Origin: Bog-159 sp963843255
GTDB lineage: Bacteria > Acidobacteriota > Terriglobia > Bryobacterales > Bryobacteraceae
Assembly: GCA_963843255.1 (NCBI GenBank)
Contig: CAWJJQ010000012.1
Coordinates: 1 to 64,000, forward strand
Reading direction: 5' to 3'
DNA length: 64,000 nt
Below are positions 28,979-37,538 of this stretch, in pieces. The notes beneath the pieces were generated by a model that worked only from the letters and a program-made list of their open reading frames with translations, did no database searches and was not told the DNA's origin. Position 1 is the stretch's first letter. Each line of letters begins with the position of its first letter. The position numbers and the translations under genes are program-made.

Positions 28979-29836
28979 ATGAGCACCCCGGCACCCGGCC
29001 GTCCCGCTAGCGCGCGGGACATAATTCTGGAGATCATCCGGAACATGCGGGAGGGCCTGGAGCCCCTGCATTACACCACCTTGCCACCGGCGATCTACCA
29101 CGTTTACCTGCATACGGACGACTTTGAGCGGCTGCGCGGCATCTTTCCGCGTATGAAAGAAGAGACGCGGCAGGCGCTGGACGCGGAACTGGCGGAGATG
29201 AATAAAGCCAAGATCGGGGAGCGGCTGAAACTGGCGCGCAAGCCCGCGTCCAAAGTGGTGGCTCCGGACGGGGGATGGCGCGTGGAGTTCTTTCCGAATA
29301 CCGACGACGATGTAGCGCCGGGGGATATTGTCATCTACTCGGAGCTGGCTATGCCGGCCAAGCCGGAATTCGGCGCGGGCAGCATGACCAAGCGGATCAA
29401 TACGCGGCGCCTGGCGGGGGAGTTGACGGCCGTGCAGAAATACGAAGAACAACTGCCGGCCACCAGGGAGATGGACGCGTACGCGACCATCCAGTACGAG
29501 GACCAGTCCGGCGGCCAGACGTATCGCATGACCAAGAACCAGATCGTGATCGGCCGCGGCGGGCGCGATTACTGGACGGATTTGAAGCTGAACACGCTGC
29601 CAGACGTTTCGCGCGAGCACGTCCGCCTGCGCCGGGACAGTGAAACGGGCGAGTTCTTCATCAAGGACCTGAGCCGGCTGGGCACCAGCGTGAACGGGGA
29701 GAAGATTCCCACCAGCGTGGAGTTCGTGGAAGGCGAGAAGCGCGATAAAAATGTCGAGGTGAAGCTGCCGGCGCAAGCCCGGATCGGCCTCGCCGATGTG
29801 GTGTACCTGGAGTTCCACGCCGCGGAAAAAGCATGA
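28979..29836 (+). CDS. FHA-domain protein (FhaA-like)
   Basis: 285 residues, no signal peptide. The N-terminal part (about residues 10-80, IILEIIRNMREGLEPLHY, AIYHVYLHTDDFERL) resembles the helical DUF3662-like domain of actinobacterial FhaA. The C-terminal FHA domain (about 175-280) shows IVIGRGGRDYWTDLKL, VSREHVRLRRD and LGTSVNGEKI, the phospho-threonine-binding loops. It should be a cytoplasmic adaptor for the kinase encoded downstream. Spacing to the next gene is 15 bp. Confidence 0.87.
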   Translation: MSTPAPGRPASARDIILEIIRNMREGLEPLHYTTLPPAIYHVYLHTDDFERLRGIFPRMKEETRQALDAELAEMNKAKIGERLKLARKPASKVVAPDGGWRVEFFPNTDDDVAPGDIVIYSELAMPAKPEFGAGSMTKRINTRRLAGELTAVQKYEEQLPATREMDAYATIQYEDQSGGQTYRMTKNQIVIGRGGRDYWTDLKLNTLPDVSREHVRLRRDSETGEFFIKDLSRLGTSVNGEKIPTSVEFVEGEKRDKNVEVKLPAQARIGLADVVYLEFHAAEKA

Positions 29837-29851
29837 CCGCCGGCCTTTGAG

Positions 29852-31441
29852 ATGCCTGTCAAGACCCATCTGCGTAGCGCCGGCGAGAGCCACGTGGGGA
29901 TGGTGCGCCAGAATAACGAAGACCGCTTATTTGTGGACGCGGACAGGGGCATCTTCCTGGTGGTGGATGGCATCGGCGGCCAGGCGGCGGGCGAAAAAGC
30001 GGCGGAGGTGGCCATTAACCTGGTGCGGGCGCGACTGGAACGCCAGACCGGCACGGCCGAAGACCGGATCCGGGAAGGCATCGCGGTGGCCAACAACGAA
30101 ATTCTGCGGCTGGCGGCCACGAATCCGGACTGGCAGGGAATGGCGTGCGTGCTAACGGTGGCGGTGATCGATAACGGGAGCGCCACCATCGGGCATGTGG
30201 GCGATTCGCGGCTGTACAAGATCCGGCGGGGAGAGATCCGCAAGATTACGCACGATCATTCGCCGGTGGGCGAGCGTGAGGACAACGGGCAGATCTCCGA
30301 AGGCGAGGCCATGCGGCACCCGCGGCGTAACGAAGTTTATCGCGATGTGGGATCGCAGGAGCACGCGCCCGACGACCCGGATTTCATCGAGGTGCTGCGC
30401 ATTCCGTTCGAGCCGGATTGCGCGCTGCTGTTGTGCAGCGACGGATTGAGCGACCAGGTGACTTCGGGGGAGATCCAGCGCACGGTGCTGGCGAATGCCG
30501 GGCATCCGGGCGGCGCTGTCCACGAGCTGATCGAGGCGGCCAATCGCGCGGGCGGCAAGGATAACGTCACGGTGCTCGTGGTAGAAGGCGAGCAGTTTGC
30601 GGCGTCGCGGGAGATGCCGGGAATGACGGCGCCGGCGGCAAATCCGATGACCTCCAAGCTGGCCTTGTTCGTCTACGGCATGATCGCGGCGGCGCTGGTT
30701 TTGGCCGGCCTGTGGCAGTACGGACTGATTGGCAAGCGGCCCGAGGCTGTTCCGCCCCAAACGCTGCGGGTGGGGACGGGCGGCTTCGTCCACATCGGCG
30801 ACGCTTTAGCCAAGGCCCGGCCGGGCGACACCGTGGAAGTGGCCAGCGGCGAATATCCGGAACAATTGAAGCTCAAGAGCGGGGTGACGGTGAAAGGACG
30901 GCTGCCGGATGTGCCTATCCTGCGCGCAGCGGCGGTTGAGAGCGGACCGGCGGTGGCGATCCTGGCCGAAGGAGTGGCGGGCGCGCGGCTGCTAGGGTTC
31001 CGCATCCGGGCGGATGAGAAGGCGCCCCTGGCCGTGGGGCTGGCCATTGTGGATTCCGATCTGGAATTGCAGGATACGGAAATTATCGGCGCGGCCACGG
31101 GGGTCGAAATCCGCGGAAAGTCCAAGGCGGTGTTGCGCGCGAATTCCATACAGGATTGCCGCGACACGGGAATCCACATTACGGGCGATGCCACGCCCTG
31201 GATTCTTTACAATTCCATCCTGCGCAACGGACGGCCTCAGAAGGCGCCGCGGCACGATGCCGGGCCGGGTATCTTGATCGAAGAGCTTGCGCGTCCAGTG
31301 CTGATCGGCAACACCTTCGCGGACAACGGCGGCGATCCGGTGGCCGTGCCGAAGGGGATGGACAGCGATCCGATTACGAAGTTCAATTTTTTCCTGCCGG
31401 CCAAGCCGGCCGCGCGCACTCGGGGAGGGGGACCACATTAA
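29852..31441 (+). CDS. PP2C phosphatase fused to a membrane helix and a beta-helix domain
   Basis: 529 residues. The cytoplasmic PP2C domain (1-245) has metal ligands D24 (RQNNEDRLF), D39-G40 (VVDGIGG), D118 (HVGDSR), D197 (LLCSDGLSD) and D237 (GGKDNVT). A single membrane helix follows (about 270-293), then a region with repeated right-handed beta-helix turns (about 300-520: GDTVEVASGEYPEQLKLKSG, GVTVKGR, GVEIRGKSKAVLRANSI, DTGIHITGDATPWILYNSIL), like pectate lyase/NosD proteins. The beta-helix would face the periplasm and may sense glycans. The stop overlaps the kinase ATG (TAATG), so the two are coupled. Confidence 0.88.
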   Translation: MPVKTHLRSAGESHVGMVRQNNEDRLFVDADRGIFLVVDGIGGQAAGEKAAEVAINLVRARLERQTGTAEDRIREGIAVANNEILRLAATNPDWQGMACVLTVAVIDNGSATIGHVGDSRLYKIRRGEIRKITHDHSPVGEREDNGQISEGEAMRHPRRNEVYRDVGSQEHAPDDPDFIEVLRIPFEPDCALLLCSDGLSDQVTSGEIQRTVLANAGHPGGAVHELIEAANRAGGKDNVTVLVVEGEQFAASREMPGMTAPAANPMTSKLALFVYGMIAAALVLAGLWQYGLIGKRPEAVPPQTLRVGTGGFVHIGDALAKARPGDTVEVASGEYPEQLKLKSGVTVKGRLPDVPILRAAAVESGPAVAILAEGVAGARLLGFRIRADEKAPLAVGLAIVDSDLELQDTEIIGAATGVEIRGKSKAVLRANSIQDCRDTGIHITGDATPWILYNSILRNGRPQKAPRHDAGPGILIEELARPVLIGNTFADNGGDPVAVPKGMDSDPITKFNFFLPAKPAARTRGGGPH

Positions 31442-33309
31442 TGGTGATTCCCGAACGGCGCAAGATCGGCAGATACGAAATCCTGCGCAAGCTGGGACGC
31501 GGCGGCATGGCGGACGTCTACCTGGCGCAGGACGTGGAAAACGAACGCACCGTGGCGCTGAAGGTGATCGAGGAGGGGGCGGACAACGACTCGCGGGAGG
31601 CCATCGAGGCGGAGCGCCGCGGATCGCAGTTGCAGGCGAAGCTGGCGGAAATCGACACCCGCGTGGTGCGCATTTTCGATTCCGGCGACATGGACGGGTA
31701 TTTCGGCGTGGCCATGGAGTACGTGGAAGGCGAGGATCTGGCGGACCTGATGCGCCATGGGCCAGCGGCGGTGGACGATGCGGCGGATATCGCGCTGGCT
31801 ATCTGCCAGACGCTGGAGAACGCGCACAAATTGAGGGTCACGATCGACGGCAAGGACTGCCAGGGGATCGTGCACGGAGACATCAAGCCGAAGAATATCC
31901 GGATCGATGTCGAGAACCGGGTGCGCGTGCTCGATTTCGGCATTGCCAAGGCGCTGTCTCTGTCGCGCAAGCTGACGCGCAACGAGTTCGGCAGCGTGCC
32001 GTATGCTTCACCCGAGCGGCTGGATTCGGGCGATGTGAATGTCATGTCGGATCTGTGGTCGCTGGGCGTCCTGCTGTACGAACTGGTGACCGGATCGCAG
32101 CCGTACCAGGCGGAGAGCACGGAGAGGCTGGAGCGCATGATTCGCTCGCGGATTCCTGCGCCGCCCGCGCCGGACCCGTGTCCGGAGGGGCTGCGGCGGA
32201 TCCTGTTGAAGAGCATGGACCCGGAACCGGAGCGGCGCTATCAGTCGGCCGCTGATCTGGGCGCGGACCTGGCGGCATTTCGGGCCGGCGGTCCGGTGAG
32301 CGCGGAGACAGAGGAAGATGCCGCGGCGACCCGGCGCACATTCCGTCCGCAGGCGGGGGTAGACGAGGCCACGCGCCGCACGTCGAAGCCGGTACAAGCC
32401 ACCGGGCCAGGGCGGGCGTTCGGCACGGTGAAGCCGCCCACACCGTTCCAAAGTAATGTTAAGCGCGCGATCGGCATGGTGGCAGGACTGGTGCTCGCCT
32501 ATTCGGCTTATGCCATTACATCGAGCATCGTGATGTGGAAGCACGGGCAGCAGTTGGATCGGGATATTAACGCGGAGGTCACCACCGACCCGGATGCGAT
32601 CTGGAACCGCTGGGCGGATATTTCGAAGAGCAATCCGCAGTCGATGGCGTTGTTCGGCCCACGCCGGTCGGTGAAGAAGCGGCTGGTGGCGGCGGCCGAC
32701 CGGGTGATTGAGACCTACCGGAATAGCGACCGGCAGCCGGTCTACGAAAACGATTGGAAGAAGGCCAAACTGAATCTGGCGCGGGCGCTGGAACTGGATC
32801 CGGGCGACGAGACGGTGCGCGGCGAATTGCGGCTATGCGAGGGGCAGATCGACCGGATCAATGGGTTGAGCCATCACAATGCGGCGCTGTTAAACGAAGC
32901 GGTGGAAAAGTTCGAAGACGCGCAGCACCTGCTTCCGCATTCACCCGATCCGGAGCTGGGCCTCGCGCACGTGTACGTGTACGGGCTGAAGGACATCGAC
33001 CGGGCCTACGCGGAATTGCAGGAAGCCGAGAGGCAAGGCTACAAGCTGGGTAACCGGGAAAAGGCGCAACTGGCGGATGGGTATCGCGATCGTGGAGACC
33101 GCCTGTGGTCGGACTCGCGCAACGTGCGTGGGCTGCCGCAGGAGCGGGACCAGATCCAAAAGGCGGCCGACGACTACCGGCGGGCGCTGGAGTTATATCA
33201 AGGCATTGTGCCCTACGGCAATGCGAACGTGAATATCGTGCGGGTGCAGGGCAGCTTGAGCAGCGTGGAATACCGGATTATGGAATTGGAAAGCCAGCCG
33301 TCGAGGTAA
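31441..33309 (+). CDS. Membrane Ser/Thr protein kinase with a C-terminal repeat region
   Basis: 622 residues from the ATG in TAATG. The Hanks-type kinase domain (11-280) has LGRGGMADVYL, catalytic K41 (VALKVI), the catalytic loop HGDIKPKN (D147, with Gly in place of the usual Arg of HRD), D165 in DFG and an activation segment ending PYASPERL. An Ala/Thr-rich linker leads to a membrane helix (about 343-366). The C-terminal part looks like TPR-type helical repeats (ALELDPGDETVRGEL, KFEDAQHLLPHSPDPELGLA). With the adjacent FHA protein and PP2C it forms a kinase-phosphatase-reader set. Confidence 0.92.
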   Translation: MVIPERRKIGRYEILRKLGRGGMADVYLAQDVENERTVALKVIEEGADNDSREAIEAERRGSQLQAKLAEIDTRVVRIFDSGDMDGYFGVAMEYVEGEDLADLMRHGPAAVDDAADIALAICQTLENAHKLRVTIDGKDCQGIVHGDIKPKNIRIDVENRVRVLDFGIAKALSLSRKLTRNEFGSVPYASPERLDSGDVNVMSDLWSLGVLLYELVTGSQPYQAESTERLERMIRSRIPAPPAPDPCPEGLRRILLKSMDPEPERRYQSAADLGADLAAFRAGGPVSAETEEDAAATRRTFRPQAGVDEATRRTSKPVQATGPGRAFGTVKPPTPFQSNVKRAIGMVAGLVLAYSAYAITSSIVMWKHGQQLDRDINAEVTTDPDAIWNRWADISKSNPQSMALFGPRRSVKKRLVAAADRVIETYRNSDRQPVYENDWKKAKLNLARALELDPGDETVRGELRLCEGQIDRINGLSHHNAALLNEAVEKFEDAQHLLPHSPDPELGLAHVYVYGLKDIDRAYAELQEAERQGYKLGNREKAQLADGYRDRGDRLWSDSRNVRGLPQERDQIQKAADDYRRALELYQGIVPYGNANVNIVRVQGSLSSVEYRIMELESQPSR

Positions 33310-33325
33310 GCTGCGGCGCGGCAGT

Positions 33326-34096
33326 TTAGTGCGGCGGCGCAGGCGCCGTAGGCGGTGGCGTAGTGGGCGGCGGCGTCGGGTTTTTCTTGTCGCAGCTCGA
33401 TCCTGGCGGGCAGCCGCCAGTGCCCCCAACTCCTCCCGAGGGCAGCCGGTAGACCACGTCGTACATGGCCTGCTCAGCGCGCCGCAGCAACTCGCGGATG
33501 ACCGAATTTTTATCCACGGCGGCCATGGCCAATGGCTGATCGCGGAACACGCGGATCGATTCGCCTTCGTTCAAGATGCGCTCGGGGCCGGGTTTTAAAA
33601 GGTGCTGTACGCCGACGACGCCTTCTTCGACGCTCACCAGGGTGGTATCGTCCTCGTCCTCAACAGCCACGTCGAAGATGGTGCCGCGCACGGAAATGAC
33701 GGCGGTCGGGGTGCGCACGCGGTTGTAATTGGGTTGACCGCCTGGTTTCTGAATGTGTACCTTCACGCGCCCCAGGAGAATATCCAACAGATCCTTCCAA
33801 CTGCCGGGATTGTCACGAAAGACCACGCGTGCGTTGGGAAAGACTTCGAAGGTACTACCATCAGAAACGCGAAACACCGCGAAGCCGTCGGGTCCACTTA
33901 TGATTATTTGCCGCGGCTGCACCGTATCGCCGACATTCAGCACCCAGGGGGAGTTATCGCGTAGGATTGATACCTGACCATTCAAAGTAACGACTTTGGC
34001 AGCGCCGTCCTGTGCGTAGATTGGAGCACAGTATAGGCACGCCGCCCATGACAGCAGCATCCAGTGCGCCGTGTTTGACAACCTACGCAAATTCAT
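33326..34096 (-). CDS. Secreted FecR-domain protein
   Basis: 256 residues with a signal peptide (WMLLSWAACLYCAPIYAQ). The FecR beta-domain spans about residues 34-195: VVTLNGQVSILRD, VGDTVQPRQIIISGPDG, VRTPTAVISVRGTIFDVAV. The C-terminus is a Gly-, Cys- and Pro-rich tail (PPPTTPPPTAP). No sigma factor gene is adjacent, so it is not a classical FecIR pair. FecR-like domains in Acidobacteria often occur on envelope proteins of unknown role. It is convergent with the kinase gene, 16 bp away. Confidence 0.82.
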   Translation of the reverse strand: MNLRRLSNTAHWMLLSWAACLYCAPIYAQDGAAKVVTLNGQVSILRDNSPWVLNVGDTVQPRQIIISGPDGFAVFRVSDGSTFEVFPNARVVFRDNPGSWKDLLDILLGRVKVHIQKPGGQPNYNRVRTPTAVISVRGTIFDVAVEDEDDTTLVSVEEGVVGVQHLLKPGPERILNEGESIRVFRDQPLAMAAVDKNSVIRELLRRAEQAMYDVVYRLPSGGVGGTGGCPPGSSCDKKNPTPPPTTPPPTAPAPPH

Positions 34097-34272
34097 GAAA
34101 CAACCTGCGTCTCATTAGTACCATTCCTTTGAATAGTACGTTTTGAAACCCCAGTCTAGCACCAAAGTTGCATCGCAAATTGCACACCGAATGAGAGATG
34201 CTAACAAATGGCCTTGATTCAGTTCTTTGAGATAGGCAGCTTACGCTGGATAGGATAAAATAAGACTCGGCC

Positions 34273-36144
34273 GTGTGTCACAAGGGAACAGTTTCGGTTT
34301 TGGGGGTATGGTTAACAGCCGGTATTCTGGGGGCGCAGACTGCTCCCGTGGAGTGGCGACGGGTGGGCGGCCCGTCGATGGAGGTAGGCCTAGCCTCTCC
34401 CGCGACAGGACCAGTGGAGAGCGTTTGGTATTCGCCAGACGGATCGCGGCTGTTTGCCAAGACGCGCTCGGGGCGGGTATTCGAGACCGATAATTTCGAA
34501 AGCTGGACGCCGGCTAGTGCGGCACCGGAAACGGCCAATGTTCCAGTACCGGCAGTAGATCGCGTGCCGGAGGCGGGGGCGAAACTGGCTTCGGCGGTTG
34601 CGGCACCTGGACGCATCTATGCGCTGGGAAGCCAACTCTACCGTTCAGACGACGGCGGGCGATCGTGGGCGAACCTGACGGCTTTTCACGAGCACTCGAT
34701 CATCGGTACGCCGCAGCGTAGTGTGGCTGTAAATCCTGGCGATCCCGACCAGGTCACGGTAGCGAATGATTTTGGCGTCTGGCGGTCAATGGATGGCGGA
34801 TTGTCGTGGTCAGGGCTGAATCAATTCTTACCGAACCTACCCGCCAGCCGGATTCTGGATACTCCGGCAGCGACGCATGGCGCGCGGATTCTGGTGTCGA
34901 GCCTGGGCGCAATGGAACTAGCGCCTGGTACGAACGCATGGCAGCCTGCGGCGGACCCACAGGGGCAGCCCGAAGATCAGGTTTTGCGGAGTGCGTCGGC
35001 AGCGCTGGGATTGCGGATCACGGCGGTGGCGGTATCACGCCAGACGGTTTACGCAGGCTCAGCGGACGGTCGCATTTGGGTTTCGCAGGACAGCGGAAGA
35101 AACTGGACGGCTTCGCCCCGCCCCGGCGGGAATGGACCGATCGAGCGGCTATTCGCCGATCCCACCGAGCCGCGGGTGGCTCTGGCGGCGGTGGGCGGAT
35201 CTGGCGCACATGTTTTGCGGACCACCAATAGCGGCGAATTCTGGGACGATCTCACATCGAATCTGCCGGATGCGCCGGCTCACGGGGTGACGGCGGAACG
35301 CATGGCGGGCGCGGTTTATGTAGCTACGGATAAAGGCATCTTCTACGCCACCGCCGATCTTGAGAATGCGGGTCCCGCGAGCGTGACGTGGACGCCGCTT
35401 TCGAGCCGCCTGCCAGCCGTTCCTGCCACCGACGTCAAGCTGGACGCCAACGGCTACCAGCTTTACGTTGCCCTGGATGGATACGGAGTATACGCGACCC
35501 CGGCGCCGCACCGGCTAAACACGCTGCGGCTGATCAACGCGGCGGATTTCAGTGGGCGTGCGGCGGCGCCCGGATCCCTCGTCAGCGTGGTCGGGGGACG
35601 GGTCAGTTCGGCGAGTGCCGGGGTTTTGAACTTCCCGGTGCTGGCGGCATCTGACACGGAGTCACAGATTCAGGTGCCGTTTGAGGCCTCGCCGGCCAGT
35701 TTCTCGCTGGCGCTGCAGACCGGCAAGGGGAACTTCACCCTGGGCTTGCCCGTGCAAGCCGTATCACCGGCGATTTTTGTGAACAGGGATGGCTCGCCGA
35801 TGATTCTGGATGGCGACAGCGGCATGATGCTGGACGGGCGGAGCATCGCGCGGTCGGGTTCGCGGATACAGGTGCTGATGACCGGCTTAGGAAAGGTGCG
35901 GCCAGATTGGCCTACCGGGATGCCGGCGCCCCTGGAAAATCCCCCGTTAGTCGCTGCCGCAGTAAAGGCTTACGTGGACCGGGTACCCGTGCAGGTGACG
36001 CGCGCCGCGCTGGCGCCGGGCTATGTGGGGTTCTATCTTATTGAAGTGCAGTTGCCGGCCATCGTGAACGCCGGGCCGGCGGAACTCTACATTACGGCGG
36101 ACGGTCAGGAAAGCAACAAGGTGCAGGTGGTCCTGCAGCCGTAA
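34273..36144 (+). CDS. Secreted beta-propeller protein with Solibacter-type C-terminal domain
   Basis: 623 residues from a GTG with a signal peptide (VSVLGVWLTAGILGAQ). The first 400 residues carry BNR/YCF48-like propeller repeats, for example YRSDDGGRSWANLT, WRSMDGGLSWSGL, WVSQDSGRNWTA and RTTNSGEFWDDL. The last 200 residues (INAADFSGRAAAPGSLVSVV, SDTESQIQVPFEA, APGYVGFYLIEVQLPA) fit the TIGR03437 domain named for Solibacter usitatus, which supports the taxonomic call. Exported; role probably adhesion or polymer binding. Confidence 0.85.
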   Translation: MCHKGTVSVLGVWLTAGILGAQTAPVEWRRVGGPSMEVGLASPATGPVESVWYSPDGSRLFAKTRSGRVFETDNFESWTPASAAPETANVPVPAVDRVPEAGAKLASAVAAPGRIYALGSQLYRSDDGGRSWANLTAFHEHSIIGTPQRSVAVNPGDPDQVTVANDFGVWRSMDGGLSWSGLNQFLPNLPASRILDTPAATHGARILVSSLGAMELAPGTNAWQPAADPQGQPEDQVLRSASAALGLRITAVAVSRQTVYAGSADGRIWVSQDSGRNWTASPRPGGNGPIERLFADPTEPRVALAAVGGSGAHVLRTTNSGEFWDDLTSNLPDAPAHGVTAERMAGAVYVATDKGIFYATADLENAGPASVTWTPLSSRLPAVPATDVKLDANGYQLYVALDGYGVYATPAPHRLNTLRLINAADFSGRAAAPGSLVSVVGGRVSSASAGVLNFPVLAASDTESQIQVPFEASPASFSLALQTGKGNFTLGLPVQAVSPAIFVNRDGSPMILDGDSGMMLDGRSIARSGSRIQVLMTGLGKVRPDWPTGMPAPLENPPLVAAAVKAYVDRVPVQVTRAALAPGYVGFYLIEVQLPAIVNAGPAELYITADGQESNKVQVVLQP

Positions 36145-36151
36145 AAATGAA

Positions 36152-36175
36152 AAGGGCCCCGCAGAGGGGGCCCTT
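36152..36175 (+). terminator. Terminator between propeller gene and csp
   Basis: Perfect 9-bp stem AAGGGCCCC (36152-36160) / GGGGCCCTT (36167-36175) with a 6-nt loop, just after the propeller gene stop. On the minus strand it is followed by TTTTCATTTTTA, so it may also end the csp transcript. Confidence 0.75.
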
Positions 36176-36202
36176 CACGCCGATCAGAATTTTTTGGGGT
36201 TT

Positions 36203-36406
36203 TTAGACTCGGGCTACGTTCTCGGCCTGCAGTCCCTTAGGTCCCTGCTTCACCTCGAACTCTACCTCCGCGCCTTCGTCCAGGGTACGATACCCGTTTG
36301 CCTGGATGGCCGAAAAGTGTACGAACACGTCATCGCCGCCACTTCGCTGGATAAAACCATAGCCCTTGGCGGCGTTAAACCATTTCACAATGCCTTTTTC
36401 TTTCAC
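36203..36406 (-). CDS. Cold shock protein (CspA family)
   Basis: 67 residues from a GTG start with AGGAG 7 bases before it. The OB-fold RNA-binding motifs are RNP1 (KGYGFIQ) and RNP2 (DVFVHFSAI), and the length is that of the standard single-domain family. It binds single-stranded RNA and melts secondary structure, often induced by cold or growth phase. Its leader contains a strong terminator-like hairpin and a separate upstream promoter. Confidence 0.95.
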   Translation of the reverse strand: MKEKGIVKWFNAAKGYGFIQRSGGDDVFVHFSAIQANGYRTLDEGAEVEFEVKQGPKGLQAENVARV

Positions 36407-36442
36407 TACTCTTCTCCTGATTCATTGTTCGTCTCGGGTTCC

Positions 36443-36477
36443 AAAAAAGAAAAAGCTACGAGCCGAAGCTCGTAGCT
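36443..36477 (-). terminator. Terminator-like hairpin in the csp leader
   Basis: On the minus strand, AGCTACGAGC and GCTCGTAGCT (36477-36454) form a perfect 10-bp stem closed by a UUCG tetraloop on a C-G pair, followed by a T-rich tail (36453-36443). It is a textbook intrinsic terminator lying between the candidate csp promoter and the csp start codon, so it could act as an attenuator or make a short leader RNA. Confidence 0.8.
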
Positions 36478-36531
36478 CTCTGGACTTTCCGTGGCGCGGG
36501 ACAAAACAACATTTCGAAACTAGCACTTGGA

Positions 36532-36561
36532 ATTATCGCAGATGGGCTTATGTATGGTCAA
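36532..36561 (-). promoter_or_regulatory. Candidate csp promoter
   Basis: On the minus strand, TTGACC (36561-36556) and GATAAT (36537-36532) are 18 bp apart. Predicted start near 36525 gives a leader of about 120 nt to the csp GTG, with the hairpin in the middle. Confidence 0.6.
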
Positions 36562-36596
36562 GACCAATCCGTTATAAAATCTTTCGGAGGAACCAG

Positions 36597-37538
36597 ATGC
36601 GGGGCAGGGGGAGGACTTTGCCGGTGGACGGAGAGGGCCGGATCCTGGATAAAATCCGGCGCAGGGCAGGTTTGCCCCAGGGTGGCGGACTGGTGCTGGG
36701 AATCGGCGACGACTGCGCCATCTTCCGCCCAAGGGGCGCCCAGGAGGATCTGCTGTTCACCACCGATATGCTAATCGAAGATATCCATTTTCAGCAGAAT
36801 ACGCACCCGCCTGAGGCGGTGGGCTACAAAGCGCTGGCGCGCGGGCTGAGCGACATCGCTGCCATGGGTGGGGCGCCGCGTTTCTGCCTGCTGTCGCTGG
36901 CCACGGGCAAGCATGTTGATCAGCGCTGGATCGACCAGTTTTACAATGGGTTGCTGCGTCTGGCGCGGTCAAGCGGGGTCGTGTTGGCGGGTGGCGACCT
37001 GGCACGGGCGGAGAAAACGGCGTGCGACATCGTGGTCTGCGGTTCCGTGCCACGAGGCGGCGCCCTGCGGCGGGATGGGGCGCGCGCAGGCGATGCCATC
37101 TATGTATCGGGCACGCTGGGGGGTTCCGCGCAGGGGCTGGCCACGAAGAAAGGCAGGGCGTGGGCGCGCCATCTGCGGCCGGAACCGAGGCTACGACTGG
37201 GAGCCTATCTACGGGAACGAATCGGGGCTTCCGCCGCCATGGATTTGAGCGATGGCCTTTCCATGGACCTGCGCCGGCTGGCGTTAGCTTCGGGGCTGGA
37301 GGCCGCCATCGAAATGCCGCCCGTGTTTCGGGGTGCCACGATGGAGCAGGCATTACACGGGGGTGAGGACTACGAACTTTTGTTTACGGCCGGACGGCGG
37401 GTGGTGGTGCCGGCGGCGTTCGACGGCATACCGCTGACCAGGATCGGGGTAATGCGCCGGGGACGGGCGGGCGCGGTGTATCTCGACGGCAAACCGCTTG
37501 AGCCCTTGGGTTTCGACCATTTCCGGAGCGGGACATGA
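36597..37538 (+). CDS. thiL: Thiamine-monophosphate kinase
   Basis: 313 residues from the ATG that follows GGAGG by 6 bases; the longer upstream frame would overlap csp and is rejected. Family motifs are GIGDDCAIFRP, TTDMLIEDIHF, ARGLSDIAAMGGAP, GGDLARA, DLSDGLSMDL and GGEDYELLFTA. It phosphorylates thiamine monophosphate to the active cofactor thiamine diphosphate in the cytoplasm. The stop overlaps the methyltransferase ATG by 4 bp, so the two are expressed together. Confidence 0.93.
   Translation: MRGRGRTLPVDGEGRILDKIRRRAGLPQGGGLVLGIGDDCAIFRPRGAQEDLLFTTDMLIEDIHFQQNTHPPEAVGYKALARGLSDIAAMGGAPRFCLLSLATGKHVDQRWIDQFYNGLLRLARSSGVVLAGGDLARAEKTACDIVVCGSVPRGGALRRDGARAGDAIYVSGTLGGSAQGLATKKGRAWARHLRPEPRLRLGAYLRERIGASAAMDLSDGLSMDLRRLALASGLEAAIEMPPVFRGATMEQALHGGEDYELLFTAGRRVVVPAAFDGIPLTRIGVMRRGRAGAVYLDGKPLEPLGFDHFRSGT

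Noticed and set aside
33326..34096. FecR-FecI iron signalling pair
   Set aside because: The protein has a signal peptide rather than an anti-sigma N-terminus, and no sigma factor gene is near.
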